Made by a program: the position numbers and the translations under genes. Below are positions 54,428-63,164 of a DNA stretch of 64,000 bases, piece after piece. Within the stretch, counting starts at the first letter, position 1, and each line of letters starts with the position of its first letter. The notes beneath the pieces were generated by a model that did no database searches, was not told where the DNA came from, and saw only the letters and a list, made by a program, of their open reading frames with translations. The stretch covers positions 21,664-85,663 of the forward strand of contig CANRZW010000014.1 in NCBI GenBank assembly GCA_947644545.1, given 5' to 3'. The stretch is from an uncultured Lachnospiraceae bacterium. Lineage in GTDB: Bacteria > Bacillota > Clostridia > Lachnospirales > Lachnospiraceae.

Positions 54428-57400
54428 TTAAAACAAATTTTTCCACCATGCCAGCTTCTTAGTCGCGATCGTATAGGTAATCTTCTTCTCACCACCGTAA
54501 TTTCCAATTCCCCGCACGGTCACAGCTGCCTTTCCCTTATTCACATTTTTCGTATAGCTGCTTTCGTCAATCATATAGTCTATACCGTATCGCAGGGGCT
54601 CTGTATTACCGCTGATCGTGATCTTTAAGTCACTCTCCGTCAGAGTCACAGGCTGTCCGTTACGGTATTCCTTCGCCTGCACCGTGACTCTCGCCCTGGC
54701 AATATCAGCTTCCACGATCCGGTAGTCAGCCGAAATCTCTGCCGTCCCCTCTCCGGCATAGAAACCTTTGCCCTGCGCTGTGACACGAATGACAGTTCCG
54801 GCCTCCGGAATATCATCTGCCGACACGAAATCACCGGCACACCGTGATATGACATTACCGTCAGAATCAATCCATTCCGTATCTTCCGCATACGTATATA
54901 ACAACGTCTTCTCATAATCCCTGCCGGCCGCCAGTCTTACACCATTGCAGTCTGTCAGCACAGCAGTGCTCTTGTATGCATTCTTCCGTTCCTTGTAGAC
55001 CACATCCTTAACCGCCATCGTCAGCTTGCCATTTTCCTGCGACATCCGGCCGTCCGTGATCTCATAGTATCCGCTAATAGTCCCCTTGAAATTTCCCTTG
55101 CCGGTAACCGTAATCTTCGGGCGCTTCTTTTCCGGCATTTCTTCCTGCATGCCATTCGTCGCCACCGTATTGTTGTTCGCATACCTTATCGTATAATCCT
55201 TACCCGGTTCCAAATGGATACCGTTAAAGGTCAGGAGAACTACCGGCTTACTGCCGCCTTTCACATAAGGCGTTGTAATTTGGGATAAGTCTGTAATCTC
55301 CTTCAGATTGTCCGGCTCGTCCTGTGTGTAATATTGCATGGTAATTGCAGGATTCGATCCGGATTCGTCCGGGCCGATGTGATATCCCGTTATCTTATAG
55401 CTCTTTCTGATCTGGCCTGTATACTCATTGATACCCTTGAACAGGATTGTTGCCGTTCCTACCTTGGAGATATTGGTATAAGACACCACATAGTCCCCTG
55501 TCACGCCGCCATCCTGGCTCTCCGTCAGGATATTTCCGTTCAGAGTCAATGTATAAGCGCCGTAAACCTGTTTCGCCTCTTCCTCATTGCCCGTATATTC
55601 TCTGTTCTCCAGTCCTTCCACTTTGGCCCGGCCAATGGCGGTTCCGACAATCTTGTAGGTAATGCTCTTACTGCCTGCATAACCGCTTCCTTCCACAGCT
55701 GTGATCGTCGCCGTAGCCGTACCGATCGCCGTATTATTCTTATAGGATACGGTATAATCTCCCGTCAAACCGCCGTCTGTACTCTCTGTGAGCGTCTCCT
55801 TTTTGTAAGTCACTTTCAGTTCCGGCATGATACCGATTCCCTGTTCCTTATCGACCAGATCATTTCGATAAGTCTGATTTGGAATCTTAGCAATCGCTAC
55901 TTTATTAAGTAGAACTTTCTGCGTGATCGTCTCATATACCGTGATTGTTCCGGTATAACCGCCCTTACCGGTGATCAGAATCGGATAAGCGCCTGCTGTC
56001 TGATAAGCTCCCGCGCCGGTCTGCGGATATGTCACCACATAATCTGTGTTTCTCACCAGTTTCTTACCGCCTCGCCAGACTACCGGTGCACTTTTGATGG
56101 TCTTGCCCGTATAGGCAACCGTAATATCATCCGCTGTGATATCCGTATCCGTCAATGGTTTGGGTACGATATTAAACGTGATGGATTCCGTTCCGGCATA
56201 ATTGCCCTTGCCCTTGACCGTAATCGTCGGCAACGCCTGTCCCGTCAGGTTAACTTTCTTATTATTTTTATAAGAAGCCGTATAATCTTTACCCGCAGCC
56301 AGTTCGATCCGTTCCCTGCCGCCGTCCTCATAAGTTACACTGTCAAACACGCGTATTTCCGGCTTGATAACATTCCCGGTATAGGTCTGATCTCCGACCG
56401 GCAGGATATAGAACCCCTTACCCTGTTCCTCATAATGAGGATATAGTACCGTCTCCTGCCGGTGAATTACCGTATTTGTATCAAATCGGCTTCCGGCACC
56501 ACCGGCGCCTGTATACCAGCCGATGAAAATGTCATCTTCGGTTTCGCCTTCCATCTCTTCTACGGCCGGAAAATCCGATTCCAATAACACATCTCCATAA
56601 CGGACCGTCTGCCTTTTCAAGATAGTACTACCGTCTTTCCCCATAAAAGTGATATGACACTCTTCCACCGCAACGGTATGCTGTGCCGTATAGCCTTGCT
56701 CACATCCCGCTGTTTTTGCCGTAATCACTGCCGTTCCGCTGGCAATCGCTTCCACTCTGCCATTCCTGACCCTGGCAACTGTCTCATTGGAGCTGCTCCA
56801 GATCACCTGGGTATCGGAAGTGGTATCCTTCGGCCAATACTCTGCTGCCAGATTCACACTCTGTCCGGCAAGCAGGACCGTCCTATCCGCCGCATCCGTC
56901 TCTTCCGTGTTAGGATTCGACACTTCCACCTGATAGATCGGTGCACTCACTTTAACCTTGCAGGCCGCGCTCTTCACAGGACTGCCGCCTGCCTTGGAGG
57001 CCTTGGCCGTGATCACTGCCTCCCCCTTACCGACTGCTGTCACCACTGCCCGGGGTGCATCTGCCGGCGCCGTCGGATCGGCTGCAACCTTCGCGACTCT
57101 GGTATTGGAAGAAGTCCAGACAATCGTCTTGTCGGCAGTGGTATCTGCCGGATCAAACGTTACCTGCAAGGAAGCCGTGGAGGTATTCTCCTGCCGCTCC
57201 GCCTCACTCAGACCGGTGGTATCTTCCACAACGGTATCCGGTCTGCGCAGAAAAACTTCGTTTTTATCCAGCGATATGCTCTGCAGAGCTGCCTGCACCG
57301 TAACTTTACAGGATATCTCCGCCTTCTTATAAGAAGCCGTAACTATGGCTTCTCCAACCTTACCGCCTTCCACCGCTCTGACTATGCCGTTCTCGACAGT

Positions 57401-59440
57401 TACGACCGACGTGTCACTGCTGCTCCAGATCACCTCCTCATTGGGAAGATTTATGACTTTACCATCTGTATACAGCTTCAGTGTCTGTCCGGTTGTGCAG
57501 TCCCTGACACTGCTTCTATCCAGTTTCAGCGTTGCTTTACTTAATTTCAATACCGGAATTTTCTCCGGTTCCGGCTGTAATGGCGGTTCACTGCCACTCT
57601 CATTTGGCATATTATTATAGACCGGAATCTTAAATACAAAGGCTGAACCCAAAGAGCCGGCGTTGGCGTACATCTTCTTTGTCGTAGATGACTCGCTGGC
57701 AGGCGCCTGGATATTCTGCATATATTGATGATTATAGAGTCCGTAAGGACTGTTACGGTCGACATTAAATTTTTCCAGATAAAGCGTATCCTGATATTTC
57801 AGAATGTAATTATTGCCGATCGTTGCCGCACCGCCTTCCAGAGACTTGTAGCGCGTATTCCATCCCTTGCTTTTCGCATAGGTCAATCCCTTAACGATCT
57901 TCTCCGTTGTCGAAGAACCATTTACGCCCACATTAAAGAAATTATAATAATTCTCATAGCCCGGATAAGTACCGGAAATCAGTCCCGACGTACCCTGCCC
58001 CTGTTCCTGATACACACGGGACGCCAGGTGGATCGGACTTAATTTCCTGTTTTTACCAATTTCAAAAAAAGCCTGCGCATAAGTACGCTTCGCGGAATCG
58101 TCCGGCAAAACACCTTTCATAAAGGTTGTATTAAGAAATGTCTGCACTGCAGACTGCGTATGATAAGACGCGTTAAATGTCAGCTGCTCAAACTGAAAAA
58201 TATGGTTCTCCGTCAGGAAATTGCGCGGATCCATATAATATTCCACTGCCGGTCTGGTCGCATAATACCAGCCGCTTTCGCTGGGACAGGCATTTCCGAC
58301 CCAGCCCTTGTTTGTATTGCTTGTGGTCTTCTGGATCAGGCTCTTATCGCCCATCTCTTTAGATACGGAAGTATTAAAGTCCAGGCCGGTCTTCATAGGC
58401 ACAAAAGTCCAGTTCGGATGCGCATTTTTCAAATCTCTGAGGGCACTCTGATAAGACCCCGGGAATGCCGCTATATCCGAAGTATTCACGGCATAAGGCA
58501 TCATAGTACCGGCTGCCATTCCAAAGGCCGTAATCTTGTATGTTTCACCGATCTCGAGAATCGGAAGCAGATACTTGTTCTCCCAGGCAATCCAGTCCTC
58601 GTCGGAATATGCCAGATAATAACTCTGCACATAGCCTGTGCCTTCTGCGCCGTTTAGATAGAACTGCACTGCATACCACACATCATTGTCCGTGATCGTG
58701 ACCCCTTTGATATACAGGGTCTGTCCAATCTCCAGCGTAGCGCTGCTTTCGCTGGCCTCATCCGGCTCGCGCCGCGCGTTATAGGTATCTGCATGGTAAA
58801 GCAGCGCCATCAGATCCTTCTCTGCAAGCAGCTTCGCAAAAGCCTCCTTTGCGGATTCGATCAAAGCCTGACGGTCTTTCTCCAGGCTGTTTTCAGAGAC
58901 AGAAGAAAGATCATTCTCCGATACGGATGACAGATCGTTATCGGATACGGATGGCAGATCATTGTCCGAAACACTGTCAGACTCAGTGTCCGGCGTCTCT
59001 TCCGGCGTATTCGGCACATCCGGAAGGATGTCCGGATCAGAATCGTCCATACCTGAATCCGGATCACCGGAGTCATTGTTACCGGAATTATTGTTACCCT
59101 CCGGATCCTCCTGGTCTGTATCATCGTTCTCCGGATCATGATTGCCCGTATCACTGCCAACCGTGTCATCGCTGCCGGAAGGATCCTGATCCGATTCGAT
59201 ATTTCCTGTACTGTCATCAGAAGAACCATTCTGATCAGTGTCAGCCTGATCGCTCGTCCCGCCGGTAGTATCCTCAATACGCTCACCAGAGCTGTCTCCG
59301 GAACCACCGATATCAATATCCATCTGCATATCCGTTACATTTCCGGCTGCCAGAACCTGCAGCGGACTGCTCTCAAGGCACAGTACCAGGCATAAAATCA
59401 AAGCATAGTACCGGTATTTTTTAGAATATCTTCTCTGCAT
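54428..59440 (-). CDS. Giant secreted GH73 N-acetylglucosaminidase with SH3, Ig-like and repeat domains
   Basis: A 1670-residue peptidoglycan hydrolase-like protein. It has a signal peptide (about residues 1-32), an acidic Ser/Asp linker (to ~155), four SVSxNxL units (~156-186), an SH3-like segment (~235-280) and a glucosaminidase domain (~320-605). The last contains HLASRVYQEQGQGTSGLISG and YYNFFNVGVNG; the Glu in QEQG is the catalytic candidate. Three Big_2 Ig-like domains (~630-930), a Listeria-Bacteroides (Flg_new) repeat (~930-1005; FIGWYTG) and several YTGK...GNYxGT repeats to the end follow. No LPxTG. It should cleave glycan strands of the wall while bound to it. I chose ATG 59440 over TTG 59449. 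Confidence 0.9.
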   Translation of the reverse strand: MQRRYSKKYRYYALILCLVLCLESSPLQVLAAGNVTDMQMDIDIGGSGDSSGERIEDTTGGTSDQADTDQNGSSDDSTGNIESDQDPSGSDDTVGSDTGNHDPENDDTDQEDPEGNNNSGNNDSGDPDSGMDDSDPDILPDVPNTPEETPDTESDSVSDNDLPSVSDNDLSSVSENDLSSVSENSLEKDRQALIESAKEAFAKLLAEKDLMALLYHADTYNARREPDEASESSATLEIGQTLYIKGVTITDNDVWYAVQFYLNGAEGTGYVQSYYLAYSDEDWIAWENKYLLPILEIGETYKITAFGMAAGTMMPYAVNTSDIAAFPGSYQSALRDLKNAHPNWTFVPMKTGLDFNTSVSKEMGDKSLIQKTTSNTNKGWVGNACPSESGWYYATRPAVEYYMDPRNFLTENHIFQFEQLTFNASYHTQSAVQTFLNTTFMKGVLPDDSAKRTYAQAFFEIGKNRKLSPIHLASRVYQEQGQGTSGLISGTYPGYENYYNFFNVGVNGSSTTEKIVKGLTYAKSKGWNTRYKSLEGGAATIGNNYILKYQDTLYLEKFNVDRNSPYGLYNHQYMQNIQAPASESSTTKKMYANAGSLGSAFVFKIPVYNNMPNESGSEPPLQPEPEKIPVLKLSKATLKLDRSSVRDCTTGQTLKLYTDGKVINLPNEEVIWSSSDTSVVTVENGIVRAVEGGKVGEAIVTASYKKAEISCKVTVQAALQSISLDKNEVFLRRPDTVVEDTTGLSEAERQENTSTASLQVTFDPADTTADKTIVWTSSNTRVAKVAADPTAPADAPRAVVTAVGKGEAVITAKASKAGGSPVKSAACKVKVSAPIYQVEVSNPNTEETDAADRTVLLAGQSVNLAAEYWPKDTTSDTQVIWSSSNETVARVRNGRVEAIASGTAVITAKTAGCEQGYTAQHTVAVEECHITFMGKDGSTILKRQTVRYGDVLLESDFPAVEEMEGETEDDIFIGWYTGAGGAGSRFDTNTVIHRQETVLYPHYEEQGKGFYILPVGDQTYTGNVIKPEIRVFDSVTYEDGGRERIELAAGKDYTASYKNNKKVNLTGQALPTITVKGKGNYAGTESITFNIVPKPLTDTDITADDITVAYTGKTIKSAPVVWRGGKKLVRNTDYVVTYPQTGAGAYQTAGAYPILITGKGGYTGTITVYETITQKVLLNKVAIAKIPNQTYRNDLVDKEQGIGIMPELKVTYKKETLTESTDGGLTGDYTVSYKNNTAIGTATATITAVEGSGYAGSKSITYKIVGTAIGRAKVEGLENREYTGNEEEAKQVYGAYTLTLNGNILTESQDGGVTGDYVVSYTNISKVGTATILFKGINEYTGQIRKSYKITGYHIGPDESGSNPAITMQYYTQDEPDNLKEITDLSQITTPYVKGGSKPVVLLTFNGIHLEPGKDYTIRYANNNTVATNGMQEEMPEKKRPKITVTGKGNFKGTISGYYEITDGRMSQENGKLTMAVKDVVYKERKNAYKSTAVLTDCNGVRLAAGRDYEKTLLYTYAEDTEWIDSDGNVISRCAGDFVSADDIPEAGTVIRVTAQGKGFYAGEGTAEISADYRIVEADIARARVTVQAKEYRNGQPVTLTESDLKITISGNTEPLRYGIDYMIDESSYTKNVNKGKAAVTVRGIGNYGGEKKITYTIATKKLAWWKNLF
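58883..58975 (-). repeat. Tandem repeat encoding SVSDNDL/SVSENDL linker
   Basis: About four 24-base units encode SVSDNDLP, SVSDNDLS, SVSENDLS and SVSENSL. The copies are similar at DNA level, so copy number may vary between strains. Confidence 0.8.
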
Positions 59441-59651
59441 TGTTTTCAAATTCCTTTCCGTGTAGTATCCGGGATCTGTCTTAGATTCCGGTACGTCAAT
59501 ATTGGAAATCCATTCAACATTCCAATGTTATGTCTACCTATTTTATCATCATACCATGTTTTTGGAATATTTCCAGTATAAAGTTATGTAAATCATTTCC
59601 AAGTTCAGGAAAAGGATCTTTTTGATACGACAGCGCAGAGCATCCAAAATC

Positions 59652-60812
59652 CTATGCCCCGTTTATCTCCATATCAATATCATGTGTCAACTTACCAAGA
59701 GACCTTTTCCCCCAATGTTCGTGAGCAATATCCATCAGATACATCATACTTTTTGCATCCTCAAGTGACTGAAACGCATCCGAAAATTCCCTGCACAATT
59801 CTTGCAGATACTCATCTGTAAATATGTAATTCTTCCAAAATAAATATAGGATGTACTCTTTATGTTTATTATAAAGTTCCGTTAAATTGAAAACATCATC
59901 CGAATGTAAGATCTTTTGTTCTAATTTCTGCGACAGATTCCCGTTCACGATATCCAGCGCTACACTGAATTCCTCTATAGCATTGCGATTTCCTGTCAGA
60001 TAATGTAAACCTGTTTCCGGCTTCGTGCAAAATACCGCATCCAATCCCATCTCATCGGCATATGGATACAGCACTTCTGTATCCTTGTCCTGCTTGCTCT
60101 GGTTACACAAGCCGCAGGAAGGGATCAGATTCATAAGGGATACGGCAAGATACGGATATTCTGACTTATTCTTATAGTGGTCAAACTGTGGTCTGGATTT
60201 TCCCCCATCCTTCGTGATCGTCATCGTATACAAGCGGTTGCAATAAGGACATACGTTAACGTCCATGCTCGCCAACATCTTCACCGCATGTCCATTCTGC
60301 GAAAAGGCGGCATATCGAAATACATCATCCTGAAGAATCTTACTGTCCTTATCTTTGATCTTTCCAATATCATTGAATACGTTTTCCAACACATCCATCT
60401 TTCCCGTCAGCAGTTTCCGTAAATTCTGACGATGCATCGGCGGAACCGTCAAAGGTTCTATTCCTCTGTTATCTACCTGATATAGATAAGCATACAAATC
60501 GTAATTTATATGCCAGATCAATTTTGCTGCCAAAAGCTGATCCTCCATAAATCGCTGCTGCACGGTCGATGTGGCGCTGTTCACCTTATATTTCTTCAAT
60601 AAATTCTTATATCTGTCATTTCTCCTTCTTGGACTTTTACCGGATTTCGCATGAAAATTCCCGGCAAAGATCTTCTGTCCATCGATATCGACTATATCAT
60701 CCTGCAAGACATCCTCCGGAGAGAAAGGCAGCACATAGGCTGCCAGATATAAATACCTGTCAAAGATGGCCTGCCCACTTGGATGTTCCTCATAAGTTAA
60801 AATCCTGATCAT
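59652..60812 (-). CDS. HNH endonuclease, PtuB-like partner of ATPase
   Basis: A 386-residue protein with an HNH/McrA-like nuclease domain in its middle. A zinc knuckle pair CPYC (residues 188-191) and CGLC (233-236) flanks FDHY (210-213), where Asp-His is the catalytic core, and NLIPSC supplies the Asn/structural part. The ~180 residues before it are helical and unrecognised (RRRNDRYKNLLKKY is basic), and ~140 helical residues follow. The gene starts 25 bases after the ATPase stop with AGGGGA upstream of the ATG. HNH plus ABC-type ATPase is the arrangement of Septu (PtuA/PtuB) defence, in which the nuclease degrades nucleic acid after phage sensing. It is longer than I would expect for a typical PtuB. 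Confidence 0.85.
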   Translation of the reverse strand: MIRILTYEEHPSGQAIFDRYLYLAAYVLPFSPEDVLQDDIVDIDGQKIFAGNFHAKSGKSPRRRNDRYKNLLKKYKVNSATSTVQQRFMEDQLLAAKLIWHINYDLYAYLYQVDNRGIEPLTVPPMHRQNLRKLLTGKMDVLENVFNDIGKIKDKDSKILQDDVFRYAAFSQNGHAVKMLASMDVNVCPYCNRLYTMTITKDGGKSRPQFDHYKNKSEYPYLAVSLMNLIPSCGLCNQSKQDKDTEVLYPYADEMGLDAVFCTKPETGLHYLTGNRNAIEEFSVALDIVNGNLSQKLEQKILHSDDVFNLTELYNKHKEYILYLFWKNYIFTDEYLQELCREFSDAFQSLEDAKSMMYLMDIAHEHWGKRSLGKLTHDIDMEINGA

Positions 60813-60837
60813 ATCTTCCCCTCACGTTTATACCTTG

Positions 60838-62994
60838 TTAATTTTCAATCTTTCTCCTGTTTAATTCCGCCTGCAGCCTGGCAAGCTCTCTTTCCAATTC
60901 CATGTCTGTCATTTTCTGAACCCTCTCGATTTTTTCATTCTTAGATAATTGTCGTTCTAATGTATCAATCCACATGACTGCCCGTCTCCGGATAATCGGC
61001 TCTGCAATCAGATTCGCATACGGCTTCCACTTACATTCCAATTCCTTCTTCAAAGATTCCCGATCAAGCCGTTGATCCGGTTCCTCCTGTACTTTCTGGT
61101 TCTTCTCTTCCTTCTGTTCCTGTTGTCTCTTCTCTTCCTGTTCCAATCCCACTTCTAGTTTCTTCAAATGACGCACCAATGCCTGAATTTTATCATGAGC
61201 AAATAGTCCGATCGTACCATCTTTCAGAAAGAAGCTGTCCTTAAACAGCAGATGTATGTTCTGCCCAAAGGTTCCTGTATGCTCAGAATGATCCACCACT
61301 GTACTGTGGCTCTGAGAATCATATTTTAAATAAATAACATTCTCCTGCGGCACATCACTCAGCAGGATCGGAGAATGCGTTGACAGAATGATCTGAATAT
61401 TGCGGCAGCACTGCACCGGATAGACCTGAGGTAAAAAGGTCGTCAGCAGAGCGATAAACTTTCTCTGCCACTCCGGATGATAGGTCAGATCCGCTTCATC
61501 AATCAACAGGATAACACTGTCGCATTGTACGTTCTCCTTCTTCTCCTCAAAATGATTCAGAATTCGATAATCCCCGTTCTTCTTATTGGTAAAATCCGCA
61601 TTGAAAATATAATAAAAAGATGCGAACATACTGAGCAGACTGTTTTCCCCGCTGCTCAAGCCCCAGCGGAAATCAAGGAAATAGTCCGGATTGCAGATGT
61701 AGCGGTACTTCTGTATGAACTTCATAAACCATTCTGCATCGCTTGTATCGACAGTGAAGGTCAGCTCTTCTCCTCCCGGATGCTCTATAAGCATCTTCCA
61801 TGACTCCGAATCTACCCGAAAATGTTCCTCTATTTTTTCGGATTCTATAAATTCAAAGTACTCAACATAGTATCTATGACATCTTCGCAGCCATTTCCAG
61901 TCTTGTATTTTATCCTTCTCTTTTCCGTATGTTTCCTGCTTTTTCTTTATCTGTTCTGTTATATCCCAAATCTCTTGAAAAATCTCGACATACTGATACG
62001 GGCCTTTCCCGGAATCAACTTTCCATGTTACCAGATATTTTCCAAGTATCTCCCTCTCCCTTCTACTCAGACACCGTAAAATACTTCTGACCGCACACCA
62101 TAGGGCACATCTGTTCAGTTGTTTTCTCAGAAAGAGAGTTGAATCTGTCGCATTAAAGCCGCCATCCGCTTCGTCTAATACAGCAGACAACTGATCCATG
62201 CCAATCTCAATCTCAGTATCACTCTCCACAATAGATAATCTGTATCCCATCAACAAATCAATATAGAGAGCCTTCGGGACGGGCACCGGAAATTTTTTCT
62301 TCTTCAATTTCTCACAAATCTGATGCTGTCTTCTATCAAAAACAAACTTAATCTGTTTGTATTGTTCGTATAAAAAATACGCTTCCATCTCTGCGCCGCC
62401 CATAGGTCCCCGCCTCATACTCTGATTCACGTCTCTCTCTATATTTGATGCAAGAAGATTCCCTGTTGAGCAGTCATATAATGGCGCAAAGCGATTGCCA
62501 TTGTACCACTGGCTTCTCCGGCTGTCACGCATGGATAATGCATTTGTCAGATAGATCAGTTTCGTCCTGCCCAGGTTCTCTTGTACATCCTGCTTATGAG
62601 ACAGCCATTGCATCCGCTTATAACATTTGGACTTCATCTGTATTTCTCTCATCGGTCCCTCCCAGTTTCGATTATAGTACCCATACAAGGTATCTGCCTC
62701 CCCAAAGATTACTATCCCCTGTCCGCTCGCCCTACGTCCTCCATGCGCCTCAAGAAACAGATCAAGCAAATACTGCATAAGGCTCGTTTTCCCTGCACCA
62801 TTATTCCCGATGACAACATTAAGATTACTGATATTCTCTCCCCAAAACTGCTCCGGAAGCCGTGAAGGCTGATCCTCAACCTCAAGTAAAGCTGAGTTCT
62901 CTGGATGATGTTGTATCCTGATATTCTGGCTGAAATTAAATTCTGCCTTCTGGAAGCTGCAATAGTTGTCTATGTATAAATATATCAGCTGCAT
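60838..62994 (-). CDS. ABC-type AAA ATPase, PtuA-like component of a two-gene defence module
   Basis: A 718-residue soluble ATPase of the SMC/OLD-like AAA_15/AAA_21 class. Walker A is GNNGAGKTS (about residues 63-71), the ABC signature LSSGEN (446-451), Walker B VILLIDEAD (494-502) and the H-switch STHSP (538-542). The long region between lacks a clear coiled-coil hinge. The C-terminus has a Gln/Glu/Lys-rich coil (~615-650) and a helical tail. There is no TOPRIM motif after the H-switch, so it is not an OLD nuclease. I chose ATG 62994 because AAGGAG stands seven bases upstream and a promoter lies just before it; ORFs from 63063 add residues unlike the family. It is followed by the HNH gene. 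Confidence 0.87.
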   Translation of the reverse strand: MQLIYLYIDNYCSFQKAEFNFSQNIRIQHHPENSALLEVEDQPSRLPEQFWGENISNLNVVIGNNGAGKTSLMQYLLDLFLEAHGGRRASGQGIVIFGEADTLYGYYNRNWEGPMREIQMKSKCYKRMQWLSHKQDVQENLGRTKLIYLTNALSMRDSRRSQWYNGNRFAPLYDCSTGNLLASNIERDVNQSMRRGPMGGAEMEAYFLYEQYKQIKFVFDRRQHQICEKLKKKKFPVPVPKALYIDLLMGYRLSIVESDTEIEIGMDQLSAVLDEADGGFNATDSTLFLRKQLNRCALWCAVRSILRCLSRREREILGKYLVTWKVDSGKGPYQYVEIFQEIWDITEQIKKKQETYGKEKDKIQDWKWLRRCHRYYVEYFEFIESEKIEEHFRVDSESWKMLIEHPGGEELTFTVDTSDAEWFMKFIQKYRYICNPDYFLDFRWGLSSGENSLLSMFASFYYIFNADFTNKKNGDYRILNHFEEKKENVQCDSVILLIDEADLTYHPEWQRKFIALLTTFLPQVYPVQCCRNIQIILSTHSPILLSDVPQENVIYLKYDSQSHSTVVDHSEHTGTFGQNIHLLFKDSFFLKDGTIGLFAHDKIQALVRHLKKLEVGLEQEEKRQQEQKEEKNQKVQEEPDQRLDRESLKKELECKWKPYANLIAEPIIRRRAVMWIDTLERQLSKNEKIERVQKMTDMELERELARLQAELNRRKIEN

Positions 62995-63015
62995 GCCCAT
63001 TCTCCTTCCGCACAT

Positions 63016-63044
63016 ATAATAATGAATAAATTCTTGCCCATCAA
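63016..63044 (-). promoter_or_regulatory. Candidate promoter of the ATPase-HNH module
   Basis: On the minus strand TTGATG (63039-63044), a 17-base spacer and TATTAT (63016-63021). Transcription would begin near 63009, giving a short leader with AAGGAG and the ATG at 62994. Confidence 0.45.
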
Positions 63045-63066
63045 AATATCCTCTTTTAATCAAAAC

Positions 63067-63109
63067 AGGCCTCGTAAAACAACCGATTTTTGATCATTCT
63101 ACGATGCCT
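63067..63109 (-). terminator. Hairpin between GT-C-like gene and ATPase
   Basis: A 10-bp imperfect stem (63067-63076 with 63100-63109, one mismatch) with a 23-base loop is followed on the minus strand by GTTTTGATT. It is about 55 bases after the stop of the upstream gene and probably insulates the ATPase-HNH module. Confidence 0.5.
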
Positions 63110-63164
63110 GTGCTATCATCATAAATTTTTTAACAAAGAACACTAATAACGTTTCGCGCTAACT

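Noticed and set aside
60838..62994. OLD-family nuclease or retron effector
   Set aside because: No TOPRIM motif follows the H-switch, and no reverse transcriptase or msr/msd-like structure is visible nearby, so OLD and retron assignments are not supported.
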